49,796 bases of DNA, taken from positions 1 to 49,796 of the forward strand of contig NZ_CADIJW010000043.1 of assembly GCF_902859745.1 (NCBI RefSeq), read 5' to 3'. The DNA is from Achromobacter dolens. Its GTDB lineage: Bacteria; Pseudomonadota; Gammaproteobacteria; Burkholderiales; Burkholderiaceae_B. The translations under genes and the position numbers were made by a program. The stretch's first letter is position 1, and each line of letters starts with the position of its first letter. Of this stretch, positions 9,154 to 16,850 are shown piece by piece. The notes beneath the pieces were generated by a model that was not told where the DNA came from, did no database searches, and saw nothing but the letters and a program-made list of their open reading frames with translations.

Positions 9154-10584
9154 GTGGACGCCGACAATTCCCCGGGCCGCGCCCCGCGCGCCGCGCCCAT
9201 CGCCGAAAGCCTGGCGCGCCTGATCGGGCGCCAGATCGCCGATGGCGTCTACCGCCCGGGCGATAAATTGCCGTCGCTGCGCGAGCTGGCGCAATTGCAT
9301 CGCTACGCCAAGAACACCGTGGTGGTGGCGTTCGAGATGCTGGTGGCGCGCGGGCTGGTGGAGCCGCGCCGCGGCTCGGGCTTCTACGTGCTCGACACCG
9401 GGCCGGCGCGGCGCGCCGCCGATGAGGAGCCGGGACAGTTGAGCCGCGCCATGGACATCGTCTGGCTGATGCGCGAGCAACTCAAGACGCAGCCCGACGC
9501 CATCGCCGCCGGCGACGGCTTCCCGCCGGTGGAATGGCTGGCCGACATGCGCATGGACCGCTATCACCAGAAGGTGGTGCGCACCGGCCTGGGCACGTTG
9601 TTCCGCTATGGCAGCCGCTTCGGCTACGCGCCGCTGCGCGAGAGCCTGGTGCGCAAGCTGGGCGACGTCGGCATCAGCGCGGCGCCGTCGCAACTGGTGC
9701 TGACGCACGGCGCCAACGAGGCCATGGACCTGGTGATCCGCTACTTCCTGCCGCCGGGCGCGGCGGCGCTGGTGGACGATCCGGGCTACTACCCGCTGTT
9801 CGGTAAGCTCAAGCTGGCCGGCGTGCGCATGCTGGGCGTGCCGCGCCTGTCGGACGGCCCGGATCTGGCGGCGCTGGAGGCGTTGCTGCAGCGCGAGAAG
9901 CCGCGCCTCTTTTTCACGCAGTCGCTGGCGCACAACCCCACCGGTTCCGACATTTCGCCGGCCAAGGCCTACAAGCTGCTGCAACTGGCCGAGCGCCACA
10001 ACCTGATCGTGGTCGAGAACGATCCGCTGGCCGACTTCAAGCCGACCTCGGCGGTGCGGCTGTCGGCGCTGGACCAACTGGAACGCACGGTCTACATCGG
10101 CAGTTTCTCGAAGTCGTTCTCGGCGGCGCTGCGGGTCGGCTTCATCGCCTGCGGCGCGGGCCTGGCCAGCGATCTGGCGGACCTGAAGGCGCTGGTGCAC
10201 GTCAGCAGTTCGGAATACTGCGAACGCATGGTCGACGTGATGCTGCGCGACGGCCACTACGAACGCCATCTGGTGCGCCTGCGCCAGCGGCTGGAAGCGG
10301 CCACCGGCGACGCGCTGCGGGTGCTCGATTCGCTGGGCGCGACGGTCTACACGCGGCCCACCCGCTCGCTCTATCTGTGGGCGGCGTTTCCCGGCATCGA
10401 CAATTCGCTGGCGCTGGCCGAGGACCTGATGCCGGAGAAGGTCATCATGGCGCCGGGCCGCGTGTTCAGCGTCGACCCGACGGCGGCCTCGCCCTGGTCG
10501 CGCTGCAATGTGGGCGCGGTGGCGTCGCCGCGCTTTCACGCCGCGCTGGCGGCGCGCCTGGGGCGCGGCGGCGCTCAGCGGTAG
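9154..10584 (+). CDS. MocR-type regulator (GntR winged helix fused to PLP aminotransferase-like domain)
   Basis: The 476-residue protein has a GntR-type DNA-binding domain at about 15-85 (RLIGRQIADGVYRPGDKLPS, then LVEPRRGSGFYV). A fold-type I aminotransferase-like domain follows, with SLAHNPTGSDIS, VVENDPLADF and SFSKSFSAALRVGF; the Lys of the last motif is the likely PLP-linking residue. These regulators sense PLP and amino compounds. I chose GTG at 9154 because GGAAA lies 8 bases upstream and an ATG start at 9043 would place coding sequence across the operator. It faces mvaA and probably controls it and itself. Its stop overlaps the convergent nrdG end by ten bases. Confidence 0.88.
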   Translation: MDADNSPGRAPRAAPIAESLARLIGRQIADGVYRPGDKLPSLRELAQLHRYAKNTVVVAFEMLVARGLVEPRRGSGFYVLDTGPARRAADEEPGQLSRAMDIVWLMREQLKTQPDAIAAGDGFPPVEWLADMRMDRYHQKVVRTGLGTLFRYGSRFGYAPLRESLVRKLGDVGISAAPSQLVLTHGANEAMDLVIRYFLPPGAAALVDDPGYYPLFGKLKLAGVRMLGVPRLSDGPDLAALEALLQREKPRLFFTQSLAHNPTGSDISPAKAYKLLQLAERHNLIVVENDPLADFKPTSAVRLSALDQLERTVYIGSFSKSFSAALRVGFIACGAGLASDLADLKALVHVSSSEYCERMVDVMLRDGHYERHLVRLRQRLEAATGDALRVLDSLGATVYTRPTRSLYLWAAFPGIDNSLALAEDLMPEKVIMAPGRVFSVDPTAASPWSRCNVGAVASPRFHAALAARLGRGGAQR

Positions 10585-11366
10585 CTGAATTCCTCGAACC
10601 AGCCGCGCAGCAGGGCCTGCGCCTGCGCGCCCAGCAGCCGCGCCGGCGGGGTGCTGGGGCAATTGCGCGCGCCCTGCACCGCGAAGCGCTTGACGCCGCG
10701 CCGCGCCAGTTCGCGCGCCAGGCCCAGCAGCCGGGTCTCGTCGAGCCAGTCGGGATGCCAGGTGATGCGGCATTCGAAATCCACGCCCGCCGTCAGCAAC
10801 TGCGTCAGGCAGGCCTGCGCCGGGCGGTGTGAATCGCGCCGGCCGGTGATGTCGTCATAGCCCTGCGCGTCGGCCTTGATGTCCAGGCCGACCCAGTCCA
10901 GGTAGCGCAGCACGTCGGCCAGCCGCAGCGGATAGATGCCGGCCGTGTGCAGGCCGATGCGATAGCCCATGCGCCGCGCCTCGCGGATCATCGACGGCAG
11001 GCGCGGCTCGCTCAGCGGTTCTCCGCCGGAGAACACCACGGCGTCCAGCAGCCCCTGGCGGTTGTCGAGGAAGGCGCGCACGTCGCGCCAGTCGTAGCGC
11101 GCGTTGCGCGTCTGCAGTTCGGGGTTGTGGCAGTAGTGGCAGCGCCACGGACAGCCGGCGATGAAGATGACGGCGGCCAGCGTGCCGGGCCAGTCCACGG
11201 TGGAAAACGGCGTCAGCCCGCCCACCGCCGGGGAATGGCGCGGCAGCGGCTGGGCCGCCGGCCGCGGCGGCGCGGCATAGGCCATGCGCGGCGGGTGGCG
11301 GGCGGGGGCGGCCTTGCGGCCGCCGCCCGCTTCAGGCACGTTGTTCGACGAAGAAGCGGCGTTCAT
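10575..11366 (-). CDS. nrdG: Anaerobic ribonucleotide reductase activase (radical SAM)
   Basis: The 263-residue radical-SAM activase generates the glycyl radical on class III ribonucleotide reductase. The 4Fe-4S motif CPWRCHYC gives Cys72, Cys76 and Cys79; GGEPLSEP is the SAM-binding GGE motif. It is longer than E. coli NrdG (154 residues) and matches the longer NrdG-like subgroup. The N-terminal 45 residues are Ala/Pro-rich and poorly constrained, so an internal ATG at 11285 is an alternative start. The ATG at 11366 would overlap the upstream glycyl-radical gene by 35 bases, which implies coupling. The gene is third in the operon nrdD, small radical-domain gene, nrdG. Confidence 0.9.
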   Translation of the reverse strand: MNAASSSNNVPEAGGGRKAAPARHPPRMAYAAPPRPAAQPLPRHSPAVGGLTPFSTVDWPGTLAAVIFIAGCPWRCHYCHNPELQTRNARYDWRDVRAFLDNRQGLLDAVVFSGGEPLSEPRLPSMIREARRMGYRIGLHTAGIYPLRLADVLRYLDWVGLDIKADAQGYDDITGRRDSHRPAQACLTQLLTAGVDFECRITWHPDWLDETRLLGLARELARRGVKRFAVQGARNCPSTPPARLLGAQAQALLRGWFEEFSYR

Positions 11367-11514
11367 TGAATTCGCCTTGTTTGCCGGTATTGAAGGAAGA
11401 CACGGGGCGGTGGTAGCCCATGACGCGGGTCCAGACTTCGCAGCGCACGCGCTGGCTGTCGTCCAGGCGCAGCGCCTGCGGGGCGGCGGCTTCGGGAGAG
11501 ATCACGGTTTGCAT
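11332..11514 (-). CDS. Separate glycyl-radical domain of class III ribonucleotide reductase
   Basis: This 60-residue protein reads CEVWTRVMGYHRPVSSFN followed by GKQGEFNERRFF. RVxGYxRPV is the glycyl-radical motif normally found at the very C-terminus of class III NrdD, with Gly33 as the radical site. The large NrdD protein encoded just upstream ends shortly after its zinc-site Cys pairs and lacks this motif. The small gene has an excellent AAGGAG ribosome binding site 6 bases before its ATG and lies in a different frame, 64 bases beyond the nrdD stop. It therefore looks like a real separate gene rather than the debris of a single-base frameshift. I infer that it docks onto NrdD in trans, comparable in concept to the GrcA (YfiD) spare part of pyruvate formate-lyase. 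Confidence 0.82.
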   Translation of the reverse strand: MQTVISPEAAAPQALRLDDSQRVRCEVWTRVMGYHRPVSSFNTGKQGEFNERRFFVEQRA

Positions 11515-11578
11515 AACAGCTCCTTGGGGAAAGGCCGGGCGGGGATCGCCCGGGGAAAAAAGCGGTCGACAGCGGCGG

Positions 11579-13579
11579 TCAGGCCGGCGCGCAGCAAGAC
11601 GCCTGCCTGGCCAGCAATTCGGCGTCGCACTTGGGGCAGAACTCGTGGTGCCCGGCCAGATAGCCGTGGTTCGGGCAGATCGAGAACGTCGGCGTGACGG
11701 TGATGTAGGGCAGGCGGAAGTTCGACAGCGCGCGCCGCACCAGCGCCTTGCAGGCGCCGGCCGACGACACGGCCTCGTTCATGTACAGGTGCAGCACGGT
11801 GCCGCCGGTGTACTTGCCCTGCAGCGCTTCCTGCAGCGCCAGCGCCTCGAACGGATCGTCGGTGTGGCCCACCGGCAACTGGCTGGAGTTGGTGTAGTAG
11901 GGCTGGGCCTCGGTGCCGGCCTGCAGGATGCCGGGATAGCGCTTGCGATCCTCGCGGGCGAAGCGGTAGGTGGTGCCTTCGGCCGGCGTGGCCTCCAGGT
12001 TGTAGAGGTGGCCGGTCTCTTCCTGGAACTCGGTCATGCGCGCCCGCACCCGGTCCAGCAGCCGCACCGCCAGCGCGTGGCCGGCCGGCGTGGTGACGTC
12101 GTCGGCGTCGTCGCTGAAGTTGCGGATCATCTCGTTGATGCCGTTCACGCCAAGCGTGCTGAAGTGGTTGCGCAGCGTGCCGAGGTAGCGCCGGGTGTAC
12201 GGATACAGGCCCTGGTCGATATAGCGCTGCACCACCTTGCGCTTGGTCTCCAGCACGTCGCGCCCGAGGCCCAGCAGGTGGTCCAGGCGCGCCATCAGCG
12301 CCGCCTCGTCGCCGCGGCAGGTATGGCCCAGGCGGGCGCAATTGATCGTCACCACGCCCACCGAGCCGGTCTGCTCGGCCGAGCCGAACAGGCCGTTGCC
12401 GCGCTTGAGCAGCTCGCGCAGGTCCAGTTGCAGGCGGCAGCACATGGAGCGCACCATGTGCGGCTCCAGGTCGGAATTGAGGAAGTTCTGGAAGTACGGC
12501 AGGCCGTAGCGCGCGGTCATCTCGAACAGGCGCTCGGTGTTGGGATGGTCCCAGTCGAAGTCGGGCGTGATGTTGTAGGTGGGAATCGGGAAGGTGAACA
12601 CGCGCCCCTTGGCGTCGCCGGCCATCATCACCTCGATGTAGGCGCGGTTGATCATGTCCATCTCGGCCTGCAGGTCGCCATAGGCGAACGGCATTTCCTC
12701 GCCGCCGACGTAGGGGATCTGTTCGCGCAGGTCGGCCGGGCAGGTCCAGTCGAAGGTCAGGTTGGTGAACGGCGTCTGCGTGCCCCAGCGGCTCGGCACG
12801 TTCAGGTTGTAGATCAGCTCCTGCATGCTTTGCTTGACCTCGGCGTAGGTCATCGCATCGCGCCGGATGAAGGGCGCCATGTAGGTGTCGAACGAACTGA
12901 AGGCCTGCGCGCCGGCCCATTCGTTCTGCAGCGTGCCCAGGAAGTTGACGATCTGGCCGATGGCCGCCGACATGTGACGCGGCGGCGTGGCCTCGATCTT
13001 GCCGGGGATGCCGTTGAAGCCCTCGGTCAGCAACTGGCGCAGCGACCAGCCGGCGCAATAGCCGCTGAGCATGTCCAGGTCGTGGATGTGGATGTCGCCG
13101 TCGCGGTGGGCCTGGCCGGCCTCGGGCGTGAAGACGTTGGACAGCCAGTAGTTGGCGGTGACCTTGCCGGCCACGTTCAGGATCAGCCCGCCCAGGCTGT
13201 AGCCCTGGTTGGCGTTGGCGTTGACGCGCCAGTCGCGCTGTTCCAGGTATTCCTCCATGGCGCTTTCCACGTCCACCAGGGTGTGGCGCAGCGCGCGCAG
13301 GCGGGCGTGCTGTTCGCGGTAGACGATGTAGGCGCGGGCGGTGCGCCAGTAGCCGGCCTTGACCAGCGTTTCCTCGACCTGGTTCTGGATGGTCTCCACG
13401 CCGGGGCAGACGTTGCCCTCGGCGGCCAGCGCCTCGATCACCGCGCCGGTCAGCGCCTGGGCCACGTCGGCGTCCAGTTCTCCGGTGCCGCGGCCGGCGG
13501 CGGCGATGGCCGTCGCGATCTTGGCGCGGTCGAATGCGACGACCCGGCCGTCGCGCTTGAGGATGTGTTGGAGTTGCAT
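11579..13579 (-). CDS. nrdD: Class III anaerobic ribonucleoside-triphosphate reductase, large part
   Basis: The 666-residue enzyme converts ribonucleotides to deoxyribonucleotides without oxygen. It has an N-terminal ATP-cone regulatory domain (MQLQHILKRDGRVVAF, residues 1-95), then the ten-stranded barrel catalytic domain with VVTINCARLGH, whose Cys is a likely active-site residue. Near the C-terminus, CPNHGYLAGHHEFCPKC is the zinc site. It stops about 16 residues later, before the glycyl-radical motif, which is supplied by the small gene downstream. I prefer the ATG at 13579; an in-frame ATG at 13591 lies inside a NrdR box. No clear ribosome binding site is seen for either. The neighbouring nitrate respiration genes agree with an anaerobic role. 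Confidence 0.92.
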   Translation of the reverse strand: MQLQHILKRDGRVVAFDRAKIATAIAAAGRGTGELDADVAQALTGAVIEALAAEGNVCPGVETIQNQVEETLVKAGYWRTARAYIVYREQHARLRALRHTLVDVESAMEEYLEQRDWRVNANANQGYSLGGLILNVAGKVTANYWLSNVFTPEAGQAHRDGDIHIHDLDMLSGYCAGWSLRQLLTEGFNGIPGKIEATPPRHMSAAIGQIVNFLGTLQNEWAGAQAFSSFDTYMAPFIRRDAMTYAEVKQSMQELIYNLNVPSRWGTQTPFTNLTFDWTCPADLREQIPYVGGEEMPFAYGDLQAEMDMINRAYIEVMMAGDAKGRVFTFPIPTYNITPDFDWDHPNTERLFEMTARYGLPYFQNFLNSDLEPHMVRSMCCRLQLDLRELLKRGNGLFGSAEQTGSVGVVTINCARLGHTCRGDEAALMARLDHLLGLGRDVLETKRKVVQRYIDQGLYPYTRRYLGTLRNHFSTLGVNGINEMIRNFSDDADDVTTPAGHALAVRLLDRVRARMTEFQEETGHLYNLEATPAEGTTYRFAREDRKRYPGILQAGTEAQPYYTNSSQLPVGHTDDPFEALALQEALQGKYTGGTVLHLYMNEAVSSAGACKALVRRALSNFRLPYITVTPTFSICPNHGYLAGHHEFCPKCDAELLARQASCCAPA

Positions 13580-13584
13580 CACTG

Positions 13585-13634
13585 ACACCATATGTTGTGG
13601 GGTGGAAAAACTCTACCACCACATATGGTGTCAA
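13585..13634. promoter_or_regulatory. Paired NrdR boxes over the nrdD promoter
   Basis: Two 16-base near-palindromic boxes, ACACCATATGTTGTGG (13585-13600) and CCACCACATATGGTGT (13616-13631), are inverted copies of each other with 31-base spacing. Sequence and spacing match NrdR boxes, the operators of the nucleotide-sensing NrdR repressor. A minus-strand TTGACA (13634-13629) overlaps the distal box and is a likely -35. The proximal box abuts the nrdD start codon. Confidence 0.9.
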
Positions 13635-13718
13635 AGACCGGGTCGCCGAGGCGTTTGTCAGGCCGGCTTGATGCCGGTCAAACGGCCCCGGCCGGGCCGG
13701 GGCGGGCGCAATGCGGCC

Positions 13719-14069
13719 CTAGAAGCCGAAGCCGACCCCGGCGATCGAGATGACCACCGCCAGCGCCGCGGTGCGCATCGCCGGGCGCGGCGACCACGAC
13801 AGCATGCCGACCCACAGCAGGGCGCCGGCCGACAGCCAGCCGAGCCAGGCCACCACGCCTACGGTGTTGCCCCACAGGCCGACGCAGGGCAGCAGCGCCA
13901 GCAGCAACAGCAGGATGCCGGCGCCGCGCAGCACGCGCGAATGGCCGGCGGACGGATCGCGGCCCCAGACCTGGTCATAGTGGCGCGGCATCGCCAGGCT
14001 CAGGCAGGCCATGCCGGAATAGGTCAGCAGCAGCGCCATGGCGATGCCGTATGCGTCGTTCAGATTCAT
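13719..14069 (-). CDS. DUF3325 family small membrane protein
   Basis: The 116-residue protein has three to four hydrophobic helices (starting MNLNDAYGIAMALLLTYSGM, with CLSLAMPRHYDQVWG between the first two). It matches the DUF3325 family, commonly found beside PepSY-associated membrane proteins and siderophore uptake genes. It overlaps the upstream PepSY gene by four bases (ATGA) and must be cotranslated. The third common partner, DUF3649, is not present here. The function is unknown; a role in inner-membrane ferrisiderophore reduction or export is an inference from neighbours. Confidence 0.85.
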   Translation of the reverse strand: MNLNDAYGIAMALLLTYSGMACLSLAMPRHYDQVWGRDPSAGHSRVLRGAGILLLLLALLPCVGLWGNTVGVVAWLGWLSAGALLWVGMLSWSPRPAMRTAALAVVISIAGVGFGF

Positions 14070-15679
14070 GCCGTGGCTTCCTGGGGCGGGCGGGCGTTGC
14101 GCGGCGGCGGCGCCGACAACGGTTTCTTGCGCAATCGTAGCGCGGCCCAGCCGGCCGCCAGGCCGGTGGCCACGGCCGTCAGTTCGACGCCGGCGCTTTC
14201 CCAGTCGCCACGCGCGATCTGCGCCAGCGGATGGTCGCCGATCGTCGCCAGCGACAGCAGCGGCAGCAGCAGGCACAGCGCCGACAGCGTGGCCAATTGT
14301 CCGATCCACGCGCGCCGCGGCGCGCACAGCCAGGCGTGGGCCAGCGTCAGCGCCCAGACGATGAAGAAAGCGCGCAGCTCCCAGCCGGCGCGCTGCGGCA
14401 GCGCCACCGGCAGCAGGCGGTTGGCCCACAGGTAGGCGACGCAGGCGATCGCCAGGCCGGCCAGCGCGGCCACGTTCAGGCCTTCGATCAGGCGGTAGAC
14501 GCGCGCGGTGGCGGCGCCGAACTCGTTGCCCATCTTGTTGCGGCGCTTGACCATGAACAGCACCGCGCCCGTGCCCATCATCGCGGCGCCGGCCAGGCCG
14601 CACAGGAAATACAGCCATTTCATGGCCAGGCCGCCGAACTTGACCATGTGCAGGTCGGCCATCACCTGGCGCGTGAGCGGCGCGGCGCCGCCTTCGACGC
14701 CGCCGGGCGCGCGCACGCGCAGCAGTTCGCCGCTGGCGGCGGAGAATTCGGCCATGCCGGTGGTGGTGCTGATGAGGACCTGCTGGTCGGCGGCCTCGTT
14801 CCAGCCATAGACCGCGATCCGCATCGAGCCGTCTTCGGGGTTGTTGATGACGACGGCGCGGGCGGTCTGCCCGATCAGTTGTTCGGCGCGGGCCACCAGC
14901 GGTTCCAGCGGCGGCACCGCCAGCGCGGCGCCGGTCGGCGTCGGCCGGTCTTCGCGGGAGAGTTCGGCCAGGTACTGGCGCGCGGCCTCGGCGCCGCCGC
15001 CATAGGCCGCCGTGATCGGCGCGGGCATCAGCGTCAGGGCCGAGATCACGATGCCGGTGTAGGCGATCATGAACTGGAACGGCAGCGTCAGCACCGCCGT
15101 GGCGTTGTGCGCGTCCAGCCACGAGCGCTGGCCTTTTTTCGCGCGGAAGGTGAAGAAGTCCTTGAAGATGCGCTTGTGCGTCACCACGCCCGAGACCATC
15201 GCCACCAGCATCGCCATGGCCGCGAAGGCCACGATCCAGACGCCCAGCGGCTGGGCATGCAGGTTGTAGTGGAAGTCGACGAAGTGACTGCCGCCGAGCG
15301 TGGCGCGGCCGGCCGCGTGGTGCGCTTGCTCTGGCAGTTCCTGGCCGGTCTCGGGATCGAGTTCGGCGTCGGCGTATTCGCCGTTCTGGTCCAACCAGTA
15401 CGCCACCAGGCCGTTGTCGTGAAAGCGGTCGACCGGCCAGATCTCCCACATGCCGGCGCCGGGGTGATGCCGCGCCATGTACCGCACCGCCAGGTCGAGC
15501 CGGCGCGCGCGATCCACCTTGACGGGCTCGCGCGCCGCCGCCTCGGCCTCGGCCGCGTGATGCTCGGGCGTCATCCAATGGGTGATGGGTTCGGCGAATA
15601 CCGCCAGGGTGCCGGTCAGGAAGGCGGCGAACAGCAGCCAGGAAAACCACAGGCCGACCCAGGTGTGGAGCCAGGCCAT
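14066..15679 (-). CDS. PepSY-associated transmembrane protein (iron-related)
   Basis: The 537-residue inner-membrane protein has about five membrane helices. The first (WLHTWVGLWFSWLLFAAFLTGTLAVF) is followed by a large periplasmic region of about 130 residues, with the remaining helices spread to the C-terminus. PepSY_TM proteins of this type are linked to reduction of ferric siderophores, with conserved His (HTW; SHFVDFHYNLH) as possible haem ligands. The ATG at 15679 has no ribosome binding site. Upstream, in-frame LKPTFRLS continues the family-like N-terminus and a CTG at 15703 is preceded by GAGGCG, so the true start may be that non-standard codon. A Fur-like site lies further upstream. 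Confidence 0.88.
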   Translation of the reverse strand: MAWLHTWVGLWFSWLLFAAFLTGTLAVFAEPITHWMTPEHHAAEAEAAAREPVKVDRARRLDLAVRYMARHHPGAGMWEIWPVDRFHDNGLVAYWLDQNGEYADAELDPETGQELPEQAHHAAGRATLGGSHFVDFHYNLHAQPLGVWIVAFAAMAMLVAMVSGVVTHKRIFKDFFTFRAKKGQRSWLDAHNATAVLTLPFQFMIAYTGIVISALTLMPAPITAAYGGGAEAARQYLAELSREDRPTPTGAALAVPPLEPLVARAEQLIGQTARAVVINNPEDGSMRIAVYGWNEAADQQVLISTTTGMAEFSAASGELLRVRAPGGVEGGAAPLTRQVMADLHMVKFGGLAMKWLYFLCGLAGAAMMGTGAVLFMVKRRNKMGNEFGAATARVYRLIEGLNVAALAGLAIACVAYLWANRLLPVALPQRAGWELRAFFIVWALTLAHAWLCAPRRAWIGQLATLSALCLLLPLLSLATIGDHPLAQIARGDWESAGVELTAVATGLAAGWAALRLRKKPLSAPPPRNARPPQEATA

Positions 15680-15750
15680 GGAAAGACGGAAAGTGGGTTT
15701 CAGAACGCGCCTCGTTATTTTTCGACGCGGCCGCGGACCGGCGTCCTTTA

Positions 15751-15770
15751 TTGAGAATGGTTCTGATTCT
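15751..15770 (-). promoter_or_regulatory. Possible Fur box
   Basis: On the minus strand AGAATCAGAACCATTCTCAA resembles the GATAATGATAATCATTATC Fur consensus, with clear GAATC and ATTCTCA halves. It lies about 70 bases upstream of the PepSY gene, as expected for an iron-repressed operon. Confidence 0.55.
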
Positions 15771-15779
15771 AGTCGAAAT

Positions 15780-15817
15780 GGGGCCAGAGTAGGACGAAAT
15801 CCCTACGCGCTGGCCCC
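15780..15817 (-). terminator. Strong hairpin after the Bug/M20 operon
   Basis: GGGGCCAG (15780-15787) pairs with CTGGCCCC (15810-15817), with an inner GTAGG/CCTAC stem. In the minus direction it is followed by ATTTCG rather than a T-run, so termination is likely but not canonical. It lies 29 bases beyond the binding-protein stop codon. Confidence 0.55.
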
Positions 15818-15845
15818 GCGGCGCAACGCGGGGCGCCCGCCGGCC

Positions 15846-16838
15846 TCAATCCAGTTTGATGTTGGCGCGCCGGCCCACTTCGCCGAAGGTCTGCAACTCT
15901 TGCTGCATGCGCGCCGTGAAGGCCGCGCCGTCCAGGTAGACCGGTTCCAGCGCCAGATCGGTGACGGCGCGCTGCACCTGCGGATCGGCCATGATCCCGG
16001 CCACCGCGCGGTTCAGCGTGTCCAGCACGGGCTGCGGCGTGCGGGCCGGCGCCACCAGGCCGTACCAGCCCACCATCGACACGCCCGGCAGGCCGCTTTC
16101 GATGAAGGTCGGCACGTCCGGCAGTTGTGGCACGCGGTGTTCGCCGGTGACGGCCAGCGCGCGCACCTTGCCGGCCTTGACCTGCGGCGCGGCCGACGAC
16201 ACCGTGTCCACGCCCAGCGCGATCTCGCCGCCGATCAGGGCGGTGATGAACTGCGCGCTGCCCTTGTAGGGCACCGGCGTCATTTTGGCGCCGGCGGCTT
16301 CGGCGAACATTTCGCCCACGAGGTGCGGCGCCGATCCCGGGCCGAAGGTGCCATACATCAGGCCGCCGCTGGCGGTCTTGTCGCGCGCCAGCTCGGCGGC
16401 CTGTTGCGCGGTCTTTGCCGGCACGCTGTTCTGCGCCAGCAGCACCACCGGCGCCAGGGCCACGATGGCGATGTGCTCGAAGCTGCGGCGCGGATCGTAC
16501 GGCAGGTCGCGCTTGAGCGCCGGCAGCACGGTGTAGGTGGTGCTGCCCGACAGCATCAACGTGTAGCCGTCGGGCTGCGCCTGCGCCACGGCGTTGGCGC
16601 CGATGACGGTTGACGCGCCGGGCCGGTTCTCGACGATCACGGCCTGGCCCAGCTTGCCCGACAGGCGGTTGGCCAGCAGGCGGGCCACCGCGTCGGTGGC
16701 GCCGCCGGGCGTGAACGGCACCACCAGCTTGATGGCCTGTTCGGGATAGGCGGCGTGGGCGGCGGGCGCGCCCACGGCGGCTTGGAGGGCAAGGGCCGAA
16801 AGGCAGGCCAGCGCGGCGGCGCGGATTCTGGCGATCAT
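15846..16838 (-). CDS. Bug-type (TctC) periplasmic substrate-binding protein
   Basis: The 330-residue protein has a signal peptide at about 1-29 (cleavage near AHA-AYP). The mature part starts YPEQAIKLVVPFTPGGATD, the classic Bug fold. VENRPGASTVIGANAVAQAQ and GTFGPGSAPHLVGEMF line the ligand cleft. Bug proteins feed TctAB-type carboxylate transporters and are strongly expanded in Alcaligenaceae. It follows an M20 peptidase gene by 12 bases in one transcription unit, under a divergent LysR regulator. No cognate permease is adjacent; the TctA-like genes at 5770-7628 are too far away to assign. The ligand is unknown. Confidence 0.92.
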   Translation of the reverse strand: MIARIRAAALACLSALALQAAVGAPAAHAAYPEQAIKLVVPFTPGGATDAVARLLANRLSGKLGQAVIVENRPGASTVIGANAVAQAQPDGYTLMLSGSTTYTVLPALKRDLPYDPRRSFEHIAIVALAPVVLLAQNSVPAKTAQQAAELARDKTASGGLMYGTFGPGSAPHLVGEMFAEAAGAKMTPVPYKGSAQFITALIGGEIALGVDTVSSAAPQVKAGKVRALAVTGEHRVPQLPDVPTFIESGLPGVSMVGWYGLVAPARTPQPVLDTLNRAVAGIMADPQVQRAVTDLALEPVYLDGAAFTARMQQELQTFGEVGRRANIKLD

Positions 16839-16850
16839 GGTCGGGTCCGG

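Noticed and set aside
11534-11552. Hairpin and T-run between nrdD and the small radical-domain gene as a terminator
   Set aside because: On the transcribed strand the T-run precedes the stem instead of following it, so it does not form a rho-independent terminator.
11502-13634. 710-codon frame overlapping nrdD in another frame, running past the nrdD stop
   Set aside because: Arg/Pro-rich shadow frame. I considered whether ribosomal frameshifting could join nrdD to the radical domain, but the small gene has its own strong ribosome binding site and lies in a third position relative to this frame.
13684-13700. CCCCGGCC/GGCCGGGG inverted repeat after the DUF3325 gene
   Set aside because: The loop would be one base and there is no T-run; probably GC-rich chance symmetry.
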